Shown here: positions 32,955 through 42,710 of the stretch, one piece after another
Layout: each line of letters starts with the position of its first letter
How positions within the stretch are numbered: the first letter of the stretch is position 1
Assembly: GCA_002307135.1 (NCBI GenBank)
Contig: DBTQ01000013.1
Location: 127,270-191,269, forward strand
Reading direction: 5' to 3'
From: Bacteroidetes bacterium UBA1312
GTDB taxonomy: Bacteria; Bacteroidota; Bacteroidia; Chitinophagales; Chitinophagaceae
DNA: 64,000 nt
Made by a program: the position numbers and the translations under genes
The notes under the pieces: generated by a model
What the model was told of the DNA's origin: nothing
Databases searched by the model: none
The model's input: only the letters and a program-made list of their open reading frames with translations

Positions 32955-35819
32955 ATGGCAGCAATAGAAAATAATAATACACCCGCATTATTACTTACAC
33001 CACACGAAATATTCAGTTTGTTTAGCATATTCACGTCGTTGCATGTGGTGAGACGTGATAAATATATGGATTATGATCGTTATCCATTGAGTGAGCATGA
33101 AATAAAAACGCATTTTAAGCAATTGCCGACAGAACTACAACAGCTGCTTTCTCGTTTTAATGACGAAGATATAAAATTTGAAATCAGCCAGATAAAGAAG
33201 CGGAGAGCAAAAGAAAAGTCCGGTATTCCTGAGCATATATTTGTACAAAGAGCTACACTGCGTTATTTGAATGAAAGTTGTGTGCAACTTTTTGAACATA
33301 AAGAGTCGATTAAAGTATATCATCGGATTAAAAATCCCGAAACAGGTAATTTTCGCATTTCACTTTGCGCCTTATCTACAGAGCAACCTGTTTTGCATTT
33401 TGCAATTTCGGGTAATGATAATGGTAGTTTGACATTGGAAATGCTGTTGAGGATTGACCACATTGATGTAAATTTAAAGGACATCATGCGGTATCAATTT
33501 CTTGTAGCAGTAGAGGAGGTTTATTATATTTTGCGTCATGAGGACTGGCTGACGTTAGTATGGCTTGAAGATAAAAAAAAGGAGTTGCAAGGATATACGG
33601 CTTCTGAGTTGTCGCAAAAAATATTACTGAAGCTTGAAGAACGATATGCAGTTAATAGGAATAATTTATTTTCGAAAACAGTTATTAAATGCGTTCCCAC
33701 CAATACGATTTTCTTGAGTGAGATTGGCGAATCCTATCTGATGTTTACTCCTCGTTGGAATTATGAAGGTTTTTTGCAGGAAGGTAAATGGAAAGAGTTT
33801 GAAGAAACAACGAGGAATGGAGATTTGTATGTCGTTTATCGGGATCAGGAAGCTGAAGAATCATTTTTTAATTTATTGCGTTCCCTGCACCCTAACTTTT
33901 CCAAACAGCAAAATGTGTATTGCTATTTGTCCTTTGCTGATGCTAAAAAGAAACAATGGTTTTTGAAAGTATATCATCAATTATTGGAGCTCAATGTGGA
34001 AATCGTTGGATTGGATATGTTGCGTCATTTTCGCTATTCACCATATTCTGTGCATACGGAGATGAGAATAGACCAGCAAGAAGGTTCAACTCTTTACTTA
34101 AAATTGACTGTTAGTTTTGGTAAGGAGGAGGTAGCATTAAATGAATTGCAAAAATTATTGCTTGCGAAGCAACATTCAATTTTACTCAAGGACAATTCTA
34201 TTGGTGTATTTACAGAAGAGTGGCTGACGCAATACAGCGCAATTATTAAGCATGGAAAAATAAAGAAAAATGTAATTGCGATCCCTCAATGGATTATGTT
34301 GGGTATGGAGCAAGGAGCAGCGAAAAATACGTTACAACCAATTGTTCCTAAAGAATGGCGTGAAAAATGGATGCAATGGCAAACACTTGCAGCAAATATT
34401 TATGAAGTTCCGGATAATATCAATGCGTCTTTGCGTCCATACCAACAAAAGGGTTTTGAATGGCTTGTGTTGCTTTCTGAAGTGGGGTCTGGAGCTTGCC
34501 TTGCAGATGATATGGGATTGGGTAAGACGCTACAGACTATTTGTTTTATTGGCTATCAGCAAAATAAAGGGTTAGCAAAAAAACATTTAATAGTTTGTCC
34601 TGCATCTCTAATTTATAACTGGCAAAAGGAATTGCAAAAGTTTGCGCCCAATATTAAGTGCTTTATTTATAACGGGCAACAAAGGAATACCAAAGATTTT
34701 TTTGAGCAGGAAGCAGATGTGCTGATTTGTAGTTATGGTACGCTTCGCAGTGATATTGATGAACTAGGTCTGATACATTGGAATGTTGCAGTAATTGACG
34801 AGAGTCAAAATATTAAAAATACTTCGGCACAGGTTACAAAGGCCGTCTATCAATTACAGGCTCAAAATAGGGTTGCATTAAGTGGTACACCGATAATGAA
34901 TAATACGTTCGATTTGTATGCCCAATTACAATTCTTGGTTCCTGAATTATTTGGTAGTGCTGAATTTTTCAGAAAAGAATATGCTAATCCAATAGATCGA
35001 GATCAGGATAAAGAGAAGATTCATGCACTGCAGCAAATGACGGAACCCTTTATTTTGAGAAGAACCAAAAAGCAAGTGGCAACTGACTTGCCTGAAAAAA
35101 CAGAGTCGGTGTTATGGTGCGAAATGGGTGATGAACAAAAGAGTATTTATGAATCCATTAAGAATAGTATTCGGGATAGTATTTTTCTGGATATTAAAAA
35201 TGGAGGGATTGCCAAAAGTAAATTGAATATTTTGCAAGGCATACAAAAGTTGAGGCAAGTTTGTGCTTCGCCACAATTACTTCGTGATGATGAGATAGAG
35301 AGCGAAGAATCTGTAAAAGTTGATGTACTTATGGACGAATTGGGTAGTTTAAAAGGTAATAAGGCTTTGGTGTTTTCTCAGTTCAAAGGAATGTTGCATC
35401 TGATTGCGGCTAAATGTCAGGAGGAGCGTATTAGTTATTATCATTTCGATGGGGATACGCCAATTGCCATGCGCAATGAATTGGTGTCGAAATTTCAAGA
35501 AGAAGATAATGATGTTCGGGTTTTTCTGATCAGTTTAAAGAGTGGAAACGCAGGTTTGACACTTACGGCTGCGGACTATGTGTTTTTAGTAGATCCGTGG
35601 TGGAACAACGCAGTGCAGCAACAGGCTATTGATCGGACGCATCGTATTGGGCAGACGAAAAGCGTGTTTGCTTATAAAATGATTTGTAAAGATACTATTG
35701 AAGAAAAAATTATTGAATTGCAACAAAAGAAGAAATCCTTGTCGGAAGATTTAATTAGTGAAGAGGAAGGTTTTGTGAAAAATATGACGGAAGATGATGT
35801 TGCTTATTTGTTTGGTTAG
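32955..35819 (+). CDS. SNF2/Rad54-type helicase-like ATPase
   Basis: 954 aa. The C-terminal half is a Swi2/Snf2 motor: RPYQQKGFEWLVLLSE, LADDMGLGKTLQTI (about residues 517-530), LICSYGTLRSDI, VIDESQNIKN (DESQ in place of DEAQ/DEAH), SGTPIMNN, RRTKKQVATDLPEK, VFSQFKGML, and LKSGNAGLTLTAADYVFLVDPWW with DRTHRIGQ. These motors translocate on duplex DNA and remodel bound proteins. The N-terminal 480 residues are mixed alpha/beta and not recognisable to me; no SWIM zinc motif is seen there. The stop lies only 6 bases from the stop of the convergent histidine kinase gene. Confidence 0.92.
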   Translation: MAAIENNNTPALLLTPHEIFSLFSIFTSLHVVRRDKYMDYDRYPLSEHEIKTHFKQLPTELQQLLSRFNDEDIKFEISQIKKRRAKEKSGIPEHIFVQRATLRYLNESCVQLFEHKESIKVYHRIKNPETGNFRISLCALSTEQPVLHFAISGNDNGSLTLEMLLRIDHIDVNLKDIMRYQFLVAVEEVYYILRHEDWLTLVWLEDKKKELQGYTASELSQKILLKLEERYAVNRNNLFSKTVIKCVPTNTIFLSEIGESYLMFTPRWNYEGFLQEGKWKEFEETTRNGDLYVVYRDQEAEESFFNLLRSLHPNFSKQQNVYCYLSFADAKKKQWFLKVYHQLLELNVEIVGLDMLRHFRYSPYSVHTEMRIDQQEGSTLYLKLTVSFGKEEVALNELQKLLLAKQHSILLKDNSIGVFTEEWLTQYSAIIKHGKIKKNVIAIPQWIMLGMEQGAAKNTLQPIVPKEWREKWMQWQTLAANIYEVPDNINASLRPYQQKGFEWLVLLSEVGSGACLADDMGLGKTLQTICFIGYQQNKGLAKKHLIVCPASLIYNWQKELQKFAPNIKCFIYNGQQRNTKDFFEQEADVLICSYGTLRSDIDELGLIHWNVAVIDESQNIKNTSAQVTKAVYQLQAQNRVALSGTPIMNNTFDLYAQLQFLVPELFGSAEFFRKEYANPIDRDQDKEKIHALQQMTEPFILRRTKKQVATDLPEKTESVLWCEMGDEQKSIYESIKNSIRDSIFLDIKNGGIAKSKLNILQGIQKLRQVCASPQLLRDDEIESEESVKVDVLMDELGSLKGNKALVFSQFKGMLHLIAAKCQEERISYYHFDGDTPIAMRNELVSKFQEEDNDVRVFLISLKSGNAGLTLTAADYVFLVDPWWNNAVQQQAIDRTHRIGQTKSVFAYKMICKDTIEEKIIELQQKKKSLSEDLISEEEGFVKNMTEDDVAYLFG

Positions 35820-35825
35820 TCACAT

Positions 35826-37553
35826 TTATGATATGGGCATTGTAAAGTAGAATGTGCTGCCCATGCCTACTTCTGTTTCTACACCAATTTGTCCTCCTTG
35901 TGCTTCAATAAATTCTTTGCTAATCGCCAATCCAAGTCCAGTTCCTGTTTTGTTGCTGCCGGGTATTTGAAAATAGCGATCGAATATTTTGTCTCGGTAG
36001 CGCTTGTCGATACCTTTTCCTTCATCTTTCACAGAGAAAAGTACCTTGTCCTTGTTTTGTTTGATATATACGGTGATTATGCTTTGTTCGGGAGCATATC
36101 GAATGGCGTTGGTTAGGAAATTAATGAGTACCCATGCTGTTTTTTCGGTATCTGCTTTTATGAGTGGAAGAGGATCAGTATTGTGTACATTAAGTTCTAT
36201 TTGTTTCTGTTCTGCAGCATTTTTTACGGCATCGATGGCGTACTGTAGTATTTCTATTGGGTTGCTTTGCTGAATGTTTAACTGAATATTCCCTGTTTCT
36301 ACTTGTGAGAGATTGAGTAGCTCTCCCGTTATTTTTAGTAACCGGTTGCTGTCCTCTTTTATACTCTCAATTAGTTGCTTTTGCTCCTCGTTGATTATTC
36401 CTGTTTGTTGATGTTCCAGTAATTGTACACTCATTTTTATAGAGGAAATTGGTGTTTTTAATTCATGGGAAACGGTAGCAATGAAATTGGTTTTCGCAAA
36501 ATCTAATTCTTTGAAAGGGGTAATGTTTTTTAAAACGATAACATGGCCAATGTGTTTTTGTTCCTGTTCGCCGGTAGGTGTAATAGCAATGTTGACGATT
36601 TCCTTTTCGAAATAGCTTTCCTTGTTATTGGCGTAAATTTTTATTGGTTTTTGTAAAGATGTACTTGGTGTTGCTACTATAATATCTTGAATTAATAATC
36701 GTACAAGATCATTGGTTACAGCAATGTCCTGTACAAATTTTCCGATGAGATCTTCTGTTTTTAATGCCAATATTTTTAATGCTTCGTCGTTCACAAATAA
36801 TACCTTTTTGTTTTCGTCTAGTCCAATAACCGGATCCTGCATATTGTTGATGAGCGTTTCGATACGTTTCTTTTCAAACAGGATTTTGTACAGATTGCTG
36901 TTGTTGTATTCTTCCAGTTTTTCTGCCATCACATTAAATGATTTAGCAAGTTCGCCAAATTCGTCATGGCTTTGAAAGTTTACGCGTTGATTATAATTTT
37001 TAGCCGCTATCTGTTTGATGCTATCTGTAAGTTCTTTGATAGGATTTGCAATATTGTTGGGCAGATTAATGAGTAATGAGAAGGCAATGACGAAGCATAA
37101 CGTGCCTGTCAGTGCTATCCATATAGTAGCTGAATGCGCCGTTTCTTTAGCCACGTTACTCTTTCGTTCAATAGCCTGCATATTCAATTTCATTATTTCA
37201 GAAATGTCTTTGCGGATAAGTGGGTATAGTTCTGTATTCTCAGGGTTAGTTTTTAGCTCCACGAAATGTTCTGCTAGTAGTTCGGTCACCTCTTTCTCTC
37301 CTGATTCAGTGATGTTCTCTCGTTGTTTATTGAGATTGGTTTCGAATTTTTCAAGTGCTTCATTTTTGGCAGAAATTTCGTCAAGTGCCAACATCATATT
37401 TCTGGAATATTCCAGCGTATTGTAGTTGGCTACTAAAATATTTTCCGTGTCATTTTTTAGTGCATTGATATACCTTGCTCCTACTAATGATAGTAGAATA
37501 ATCATTATAAACAAAAGGCCAACACCCAACGTAAGTTTAGTTCTTATTTTCAT
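35826..37553 (-). CDS. Kdp-associated membrane histidine kinase (HAMP-PAS-HisKA-HATPase)
   Basis: 575 aa. TM1 at 7-29, an extracytoplasmic loop to about 142, TM2 at 143-165, HAMP to 218 (PIKELTDSI...AKSFNVMAEKLEEY), PAS at 228-345, H-box ATVSHELKTPISS with phospho-His363, and ATPase boxes LINFLTNAIRYAP, DEGKGI and TGTGLGLAISKEF. It is the last gene of the kdp operon and starts one base before the end of the KdpD-like gene (TAATG overlap), so the two are translationally coupled. It supplies the kinase half missing from that protein. It probably signals K+ limitation or turgor to the sigma-54-type regulator at 45070. Confidence 0.9.
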   Translation of the reverse strand: MKIRTKLTLGVGLLFIMIILLSLVGARYINALKNDTENILVANYNTLEYSRNMMLALDEISAKNEALEKFETNLNKQRENITESGEKEVTELLAEHFVELKTNPENTELYPLIRKDISEIMKLNMQAIERKSNVAKETAHSATIWIALTGTLCFVIAFSLLINLPNNIANPIKELTDSIKQIAAKNYNQRVNFQSHDEFGELAKSFNVMAEKLEEYNNSNLYKILFEKKRIETLINNMQDPVIGLDENKKVLFVNDEALKILALKTEDLIGKFVQDIAVTNDLVRLLIQDIIVATPSTSLQKPIKIYANNKESYFEKEIVNIAITPTGEQEQKHIGHVIVLKNITPFKELDFAKTNFIATVSHELKTPISSIKMSVQLLEHQQTGIINEEQKQLIESIKEDSNRLLKITGELLNLSQVETGNIQLNIQQSNPIEILQYAIDAVKNAAEQKQIELNVHNTDPLPLIKADTEKTAWVLINFLTNAIRYAPEQSIITVYIKQNKDKVLFSVKDEGKGIDKRYRDKIFDRYFQIPGSNKTGTGLGLAISKEFIEAQGGQIGVETEVGMGSTFYFTMPIS

Positions 37554-38686
37554 TAGGATAAAATTACGAGGTCAATATGTGAAGAAGAGAGTTTTTTCAG
37601 CAATTCATTAAAAATACTGGTGGAAAGAATAACTCTGAATAAGTTCAGATGGGGTTTGCCAATGCAGATAGTAGTGATCTGTTTTTGTGCTGCAATGTCT
37701 AATATTGTTTTAGAAATATTATTGCTTTCTACCCGAACAATTTCTGCGCCTAATTCGGTGGCCAGTTTAAAGTTATTAATGAGGTGCCGTTGTTTATCTA
37801 ATGGTATTTTATCATTACTTTCTTTGTGCGTTTGTACATACAATACTTTCCATTTGCTGTTGTAATAACTGGCTAAACGTGCAGTTTTTCGAATCACATT
37901 TTTAGCAGTTTTTTCATTACTGCTGATGCAGGCTAGAATTTTTTCGTGTTTGATGGCAGCTTGTTGTGGTACTTCAATTTCAACCTTTCTTTCTACTTGG
38001 CTTGCTACTTCTTTTAATGCCAATTCTCTGAGTTGTAATATTTGTTCAGACTTAAAGAAGTTGGCTAATGCCAATGGTATTTTATCAGTGGTATATATTT
38101 TCCCGTCTTTTAAACGGCTAATGAGCTCGTCTGCAGTGAGGTCAATATTTACGACTTCGTCTGCTAATTGTAGTACACTGTCGGGTATGCGTTCTTTGAC
38201 TTCGATGCCGGTTATTCTTTTTATTTCATTATTGAGGCTTTCTATGTGTTGTATATTTACAGCACTGATTACGTTGATGCCTGCATCTAAAATTTCTACA
38301 ACATCCTGCCAACGTTTTTCATTTTTACTGCCTTCAATATTGCTATGAGCGAGTTCATCAATGATTACAATTTCTGGTCGTAAGTTGATAACCGCTTGCA
38401 CATCTAATTCTTCTAATTCTTTTCCTTTGTAAAATAGTTTTCTCCTTGGGATGACAGGTAGCCCGTCTATTAGTGCTTGTGTTTCTTTGCGTTGGTGCGT
38501 TTCAATATATCCTAGTTTAACATCAATGCCATTATGCAACAGTGTATGCGCTTCCTGTAGCATTCGAAAAGTTTTACCTACACCGGCACTCATGCCGATG
38601 TAGATTTTAAACTTTCCTCTTCTTGATTTTTGTATTAAATCAAGGAAGTGTCTGACGTTATTTTCTTTTTCGTTTTCCAAGGCCAT
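37553..38686 (-). CDS. kdpD: Stand-alone KdpD N-terminal sensor (KdpD + universal-stress domains)
   Basis: 377 aa. Residues 20-230 are the KdpD domain: GMSAGVGKT Walker A (31-39), YIETHQRKET, IVIIDELAHSN and VVEILDAGINVISAVNIQHIESLN. Residues 245-377 are a universal-stress-like domain (KILACISSNEKTAKN, ICIGKPHLN). The membrane segments and kinase of E. coli KdpD are absent; a separate kinase gene follows with a one-base overlap. In E. coli this region is cytoplasmic and tunes kinase output to ATP and cyclic-di-AMP/K+. Here it presumably acts as a separate subunit on the kinase at 35826. It starts 3 bases after the beta-barrel gene. Confidence 0.93.
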   Translation of the reverse strand: MALENEKENNVRHFLDLIQKSRRGKFKIYIGMSAGVGKTFRMLQEAHTLLHNGIDVKLGYIETHQRKETQALIDGLPVIPRRKLFYKGKELEELDVQAVINLRPEIVIIDELAHSNIEGSKNEKRWQDVVEILDAGINVISAVNIQHIESLNNEIKRITGIEVKERIPDSVLQLADEVVNIDLTADELISRLKDGKIYTTDKIPLALANFFKSEQILQLRELALKEVASQVERKVEIEVPQQAAIKHEKILACISSNEKTAKNVIRKTARLASYYNSKWKVLYVQTHKESNDKIPLDKQRHLINNFKLATELGAEIVRVESNNISKTILDIAAQKQITTICIGKPHLNLFRVILSTSIFNELLKKLSSSHIDLVILS

Positions 38687-38689
38687 TCA

Positions 38690-40051
38690 TTATAGACGGA
38701 ACAGTAGCGCAAAAATTACGCGGTTTTCAGAAGTTACTAGATCTGGAGCCCAAGTACTGGGCAACGGTGTAGTTGTATAGCCATTTGGAGATGTAACGCC
38801 TCCAGATCCTGCAAAGTAGGGTACGTCTGATTGGCGATGCACTAACTCAACACGAAATGTAATACTTTGATTAGGCATCCAGTCGAAATTGGTAGAACAA
38901 TCCCATCCTGTAAATTTATCTCCCGGGTTTTCAGTAAATGGGTGTGTGCCTGCCGTTTGTGTAGGGTTGCTTGGATTTGGGAAAGGGCTTGCGTCACCTG
39001 TAGGTGCGAGTACTAGATAGCGTCCTGGGTTTGTCATTATACCACCACCAATTGTCCAGGCAAATTTGTTTTTATTGAACCAAATACGATTATAGAACAT
39101 ACCACTAATAAAATTTTGTGCTGGAGTAGTTGCGTCTCCCCCAAATGCCACTACTCCGGCGCCACTTTCAAAGCCTAAGTCGCCCGTTAATGAAAATGCC
39201 ATTCTGCTGATTCCTTTTGAATTGGGTCTGTTGTAGTAGCGTACCAATAAACTATTGTCGGAATGGAATCTATGCCTGCCAGGAATGCCGGCAGCATCGG
39301 CGCCATAATAATCATTAGAGAGTATTTTTACATTTTCATTTGGACAGTAAGTAATGTTTCCTCCGAAGCCGGGCATACTATTGAATGAGCCATAGCTTTG
39401 CCATCCATTCACTAACCAAGCCTCTATTTTTAGTTTATTAGTTGGGAACATTTGTACACGTATGCCATTAAAAAACCAAGGTGTATTGTCGGATGTGAAA
39501 GAAGCCTGGTATTCCCAGTTTTCTGTTTGGTAGTAAGAGTTTAAACCAATATAGGACATGAACATCCCTGCATCAACATTGATGCCATGCCATACATTGA
39601 AGTGATAGCCGGCATAAGCTTCAGGCAAATAGCGATATGCAGTTGATAAATCGTATTGCCCGCGATAGGCGCTTAAATCATTGCGAGGAACTACAGTTGA
39701 GCGAGTGCCAAACTGTAACATAATACGTGCGCGTGCATTGTTATAATTGAAGTCGCCACCAAAATTCGCACTCGAAATTTGCATTTCATTGTTACGGGCT
39801 AATGCTGTAGAACCGACTACAGTATTGTCATTGGGGTTGTTGAAAGAGTGAGTAATGTTACCATCTATCATTACGCTTCCGGTAAAGTATTTTGTTTGTA
39901 ATAGGGCAGAATCTCTTCTGTCTGCTCCGTTTTGCCAAGTCTGATCCATGCCTTCAAATGGTGTTTGAGAAAGTGGAGTCTTGGTTTCTTGTTGTGCATT
40001 TGCCCATAATGTGCAGCTGCAGAATGCTGTCATTAGTAATTGTTTTTTCAT
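38690..40051 (-). CDS. Kdp-linked outer-membrane beta-barrel porin
   Basis: 453 aa with a signal peptide (MKKQLLMTAFCSCTLWANAQ) and alternating amphipathic strands throughout, ending in RVIFALLFRL, typical of an outer-membrane barrel C-terminus. Sequences such as PEAYAGYHFNVWHGINVDAG and GFGGNITY point to the putative porin-2 (BBP2/OmpL-like) family. It lies between kdpC (23 bases) and the KdpD-like gene (3 bases), so it is co-transcribed with K+ uptake. The natural inference is that it lets K+ cross the outer membrane when the high-affinity pump is induced. This is inference from context; ion selectivity cannot be read from the sequence. Confidence 0.85.
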   Translation of the reverse strand: MKKQLLMTAFCSCTLWANAQQETKTPLSQTPFEGMDQTWQNGADRRDSALLQTKYFTGSVMIDGNITHSFNNPNDNTVVGSTALARNNEMQISSANFGGDFNYNNARARIMLQFGTRSTVVPRNDLSAYRGQYDLSTAYRYLPEAYAGYHFNVWHGINVDAGMFMSYIGLNSYYQTENWEYQASFTSDNTPWFFNGIRVQMFPTNKLKIEAWLVNGWQSYGSFNSMPGFGGNITYCPNENVKILSNDYYGADAAGIPGRHRFHSDNSLLVRYYNRPNSKGISRMAFSLTGDLGFESGAGVVAFGGDATTPAQNFISGMFYNRIWFNKNKFAWTIGGGIMTNPGRYLVLAPTGDASPFPNPSNPTQTAGTHPFTENPGDKFTGWDCSTNFDWMPNQSITFRVELVHRQSDVPYFAGSGGVTSPNGYTTTPLPSTWAPDLVTSENRVIFALLFRL

Positions 40052-40074
40052 TGCTATAATTGTTTTTATATTGT

Positions 40075-40635
40075 TTATTTGATTTTGTCAAGTGCTAAGT
40101 TCAGCTCTAATACATTTACTGTGGACGGGCCAAACATGCCTAGTAATGGTTTTTGTATATTTGCTTCTATAAGTTGTTGTAGCGTATTTGCTGAAATGCT
40201 TCTTGCTTTTGCAATCCTATTGATTTGTATTTGAGCTGCTATTGGTGATATATTTGGGTCGAGTCCACTGCCTGATGCAGTTGCCATTTCTGCAGGAATA
40301 TCTTCTTTTTTGACCGTAGGGTTATGAGCCATAAAGCTATCAATTCTGTCTTGTACTATTTTCAAATACTCCGGATTATTTGCACCTTTGTTACTACCGC
40401 CACTACCTGCCGCATTATACGCTACAGCCGATGGTCTGCCCCAAAAGTAATTATCCTTTGTAAATGATTGGCCTATTTTTTGAAATCCGACTACTTTCTC
40501 ATTTAATGTAATGACTTCCCCTGCTCCTTTGTTGGGTGCAAAATGAGCAATGCCCATGATCGCTAATGGATATAACACAGAAAAGAAAATAAGACACAAT
40601 AGGGTGAGCTTTAACGCTGAAAATGTATTTTTCAT
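40075..40635 (-). CDS. kdpC: Potassium-transporting ATPase subunit C
   Basis: 186 aa from ATG 40635 (MKNTFSALKLTLL); an earlier in-frame start would overlap kdpB and is not needed. One N-terminal membrane helix is followed by the periplasmic KdpC domain with IGQSFTKDNYFWGRPSAVAYN, SGSGLDPNISP, AAQIQINRIAKAR and LGMFGPSTVNVLELNLALD. KdpC stabilises the KdpFABC complex and raises its affinity for ATP. Ten bases separate it from kdpB. Confidence 0.95.
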   Translation of the reverse strand: MKNTFSALKLTLLCLIFFSVLYPLAIMGIAHFAPNKGAGEVITLNEKVVGFQKIGQSFTKDNYFWGRPSAVAYNAAGSGGSNKGANNPEYLKIVQDRIDSFMAHNPTVKKEDIPAEMATASGSGLDPNISPIAAQIQINRIAKARSISANTLQQLIEANIQKPLLGMFGPSTVNVLELNLALDKIK

Positions 40636-40645
40636 TTTTATTGTT

Positions 40646-42691
40646 TTAAAAGAATAAAGAAACAAATAGGTCGATTAATTTAATGCCAATAAATGGAACA
40701 ATCAAACCCCCAACGCCATATATCAATAGGTTTCTGCGTAATATGGCGCTTGCTCCAATGGGTTTGTATGCAACGCCTTTTAGCGCTAGAGGAATTAATA
40801 TTGGTATGATAATAGCATTGAATATTACGGCTGATAAAATGGCGCTTTCCGGGCTATGTAAATTCATAATGTTTAAACCTTTTAGCGCAGGAATTGATGC
40901 GATAAACAGCGCAGGAACAATTGCAAAATACTTAGCTACATCATTGGCGATAGAGAATGTAGTCAATGTGCCTCTGGTCATTAATAGTTGCTTGCCTATT
41001 TCTACTATTTCTATCAATTTAGTTGGATCATTGTCTAAATCTACCATATTGCCGGCTTCTTTGGCTGCTTGCGTTCCACTGTTCATTGCTACACCAACAT
41101 CTGCCTGAGCTAGTGCAGGAGCATCATTGGTGCCGTCACCCATCATCGCTACTAATTTGCCACTTTGTTGTTCTTTTTTAATGTAGTTCATTTTGTCTTC
41201 GGGCTTCGCTTCAGCGATAAAGTCATCTACCCCGGCTTTTTCAGCTATGAATTTGGCAGTAAGGGGATTGTCGCCAGTTACCATTACGGTTTTTACACCC
41301 ATTTTACGCAGCCGTTCAAAACGTTCTAAAATCCCTGTCTTAATAATGTCTTGTAATTCTACTACACCTAATACTATTTTGTCTTTGATAACGACTAATG
41401 GCGTGCCTCCGTTTGTTGCAATTGTTTTTGTTCTGTTCAAAACATCGTCTGGGAAACTATTGCCTGCCGATGTTACTATGCGCATTGCTGCGTCAGTTGC
41501 ACCTTTTCGTATGTCAGTGCCATCTTGTAGTTTTACGCCGCTTGTTCTTGTTTCTGCTGTAAATTTTATAAGTGTGGCACCTTCGACGCTTAAATGTTTG
41601 ACCACTTCAGGGCCGGCTAATTCAACTATACTCTTACCTTCTGGGGTGTCGTCGGCTAATGAACTCAAAACAGCAGCTGTTATAAATTCGTTGACATTGA
41701 TCCCCTCCGCAGCATAGAAATTAGTAGCTTTTCTATTTCCTATCGTGATTGTTCCTGTTTTGTCGAGGAGTAATACATCAATATCTCCTGCTGTTTCTAC
41801 TGCTTTTCCTGATTTAGTAATTACGTTGGCGCGTAAAGCTCTGTCCATTCCAGCAATACCTATTGCGGATAATAAGCCTCCGATAGTCGTTGGTATCAGG
41901 CAAACAAATAAGGATATAAATGCAGCAATAGTGATCGGGGCATGTGCGTAGTCCGCAAATGGTTTGAGTGTAACACATACGATAACAAAGATGAGTGTAA
42001 ATGCGGCCAACAGAATGGTCAGGGCAATTTCATTAGGTGTTTTTTGGCGACTTGCTCCTTCTACTAAGGAAATCATTTTATCTAAAAAACTTTCGCCTGG
42101 TTCTGTTGTTACTTTTACTTTTATTTTGTCAGAAAGAACTTTTGTTCCGCCTGTTACACTGCTCTTATCGCCACCGGATTCGCGAATGACTGGTGCAGAT
42201 TCTCCTGTAATGGCACTTTCATCTATTGTGGCAATGCCTTCTACGATTTCACCATCTGTAGGTATTATATCTCCAGGTTCGCAAATAAAGACATCGCCTT
42301 TTACCAGCGTGGATGAAGACACGATGTGGATTTCATTCATGTACACATCTCCAACAACAAGGATTTTTTTAGCCGGTGTTTCTGCTCTCGTTTTGCGAAG
42401 GCTGTCTGCCTGTGCCTTTCCTCTAGCTTCTGCTATTGCTTCTGCAAAGTTGGCGAATAAAAGTGTTGCAAATAAAATAGTAAATATGATCACATTGTAG
42501 CCTAGGCTGCCCTGGTTTTGCGCTCCCAATAATATGGCAATGCATACCACTAACATTACTGTAGTGCCTATTTCTACTGTAAACATTACAGGGTTGCGAA
42601 ACATGATTTTTGGGTTCAGTTTTATGAAAGATTCTTTCAAAGCACCTTTCATTAACTGAGTATCGAATAAAGCGGTATTATTATTTTTCAT
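40646..42691 (-). CDS. kdpB: Potassium-transporting P-type ATPase, subunit B
   Basis: 681 aa P-type ATPase. Phosphorylated Asp310 in LLLDKTGTIT, actuator TGES (162-165), nucleotide-domain TKFIAEKAGVDDFIAEAKPEDK and GDGTNDAPALAQADVGVAMNSG are all present, with the paired membrane helices of the family. It powers K+ import through KdpA. Ser165 of TGES corresponds to the serine (Ser162 in E. coli) whose phosphorylation shuts the pump off at high K+, so this control may be conserved. Length equals the family norm. The gene starts 19 bases after kdpA. Confidence 0.97.
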   Translation of the reverse strand: MKNNNTALFDTQLMKGALKESFIKLNPKIMFRNPVMFTVEIGTTVMLVVCIAILLGAQNQGSLGYNVIIFTILFATLLFANFAEAIAEARGKAQADSLRKTRAETPAKKILVVGDVYMNEIHIVSSSTLVKGDVFICEPGDIIPTDGEIVEGIATIDESAITGESAPVIRESGGDKSSVTGGTKVLSDKIKVKVTTEPGESFLDKMISLVEGASRQKTPNEIALTILLAAFTLIFVIVCVTLKPFADYAHAPITIAAFISLFVCLIPTTIGGLLSAIGIAGMDRALRANVITKSGKAVETAGDIDVLLLDKTGTITIGNRKATNFYAAEGINVNEFITAAVLSSLADDTPEGKSIVELAGPEVVKHLSVEGATLIKFTAETRTSGVKLQDGTDIRKGATDAAMRIVTSAGNSFPDDVLNRTKTIATNGGTPLVVIKDKIVLGVVELQDIIKTGILERFERLRKMGVKTVMVTGDNPLTAKFIAEKAGVDDFIAEAKPEDKMNYIKKEQQSGKLVAMMGDGTNDAPALAQADVGVAMNSGTQAAKEAGNMVDLDNDPTKLIEIVEIGKQLLMTRGTLTTFSIANDVAKYFAIVPALFIASIPALKGLNIMNLHSPESAILSAVIFNAIIIPILIPLALKGVAYKPIGASAILRRNLLIYGVGGLIVPFIGIKLIDLFVSLFF

Positions 42692-42710
42692 TGTATAAGT
42701 TTCGTTTAGA

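Noticed and set aside
40683..42500. Several long plus-strand open frames opposite kdpB
   Set aside because: They lie entirely on the opposite strand of a well-conserved ATPase gene, have no family-like motifs, and follow from its codon bias.
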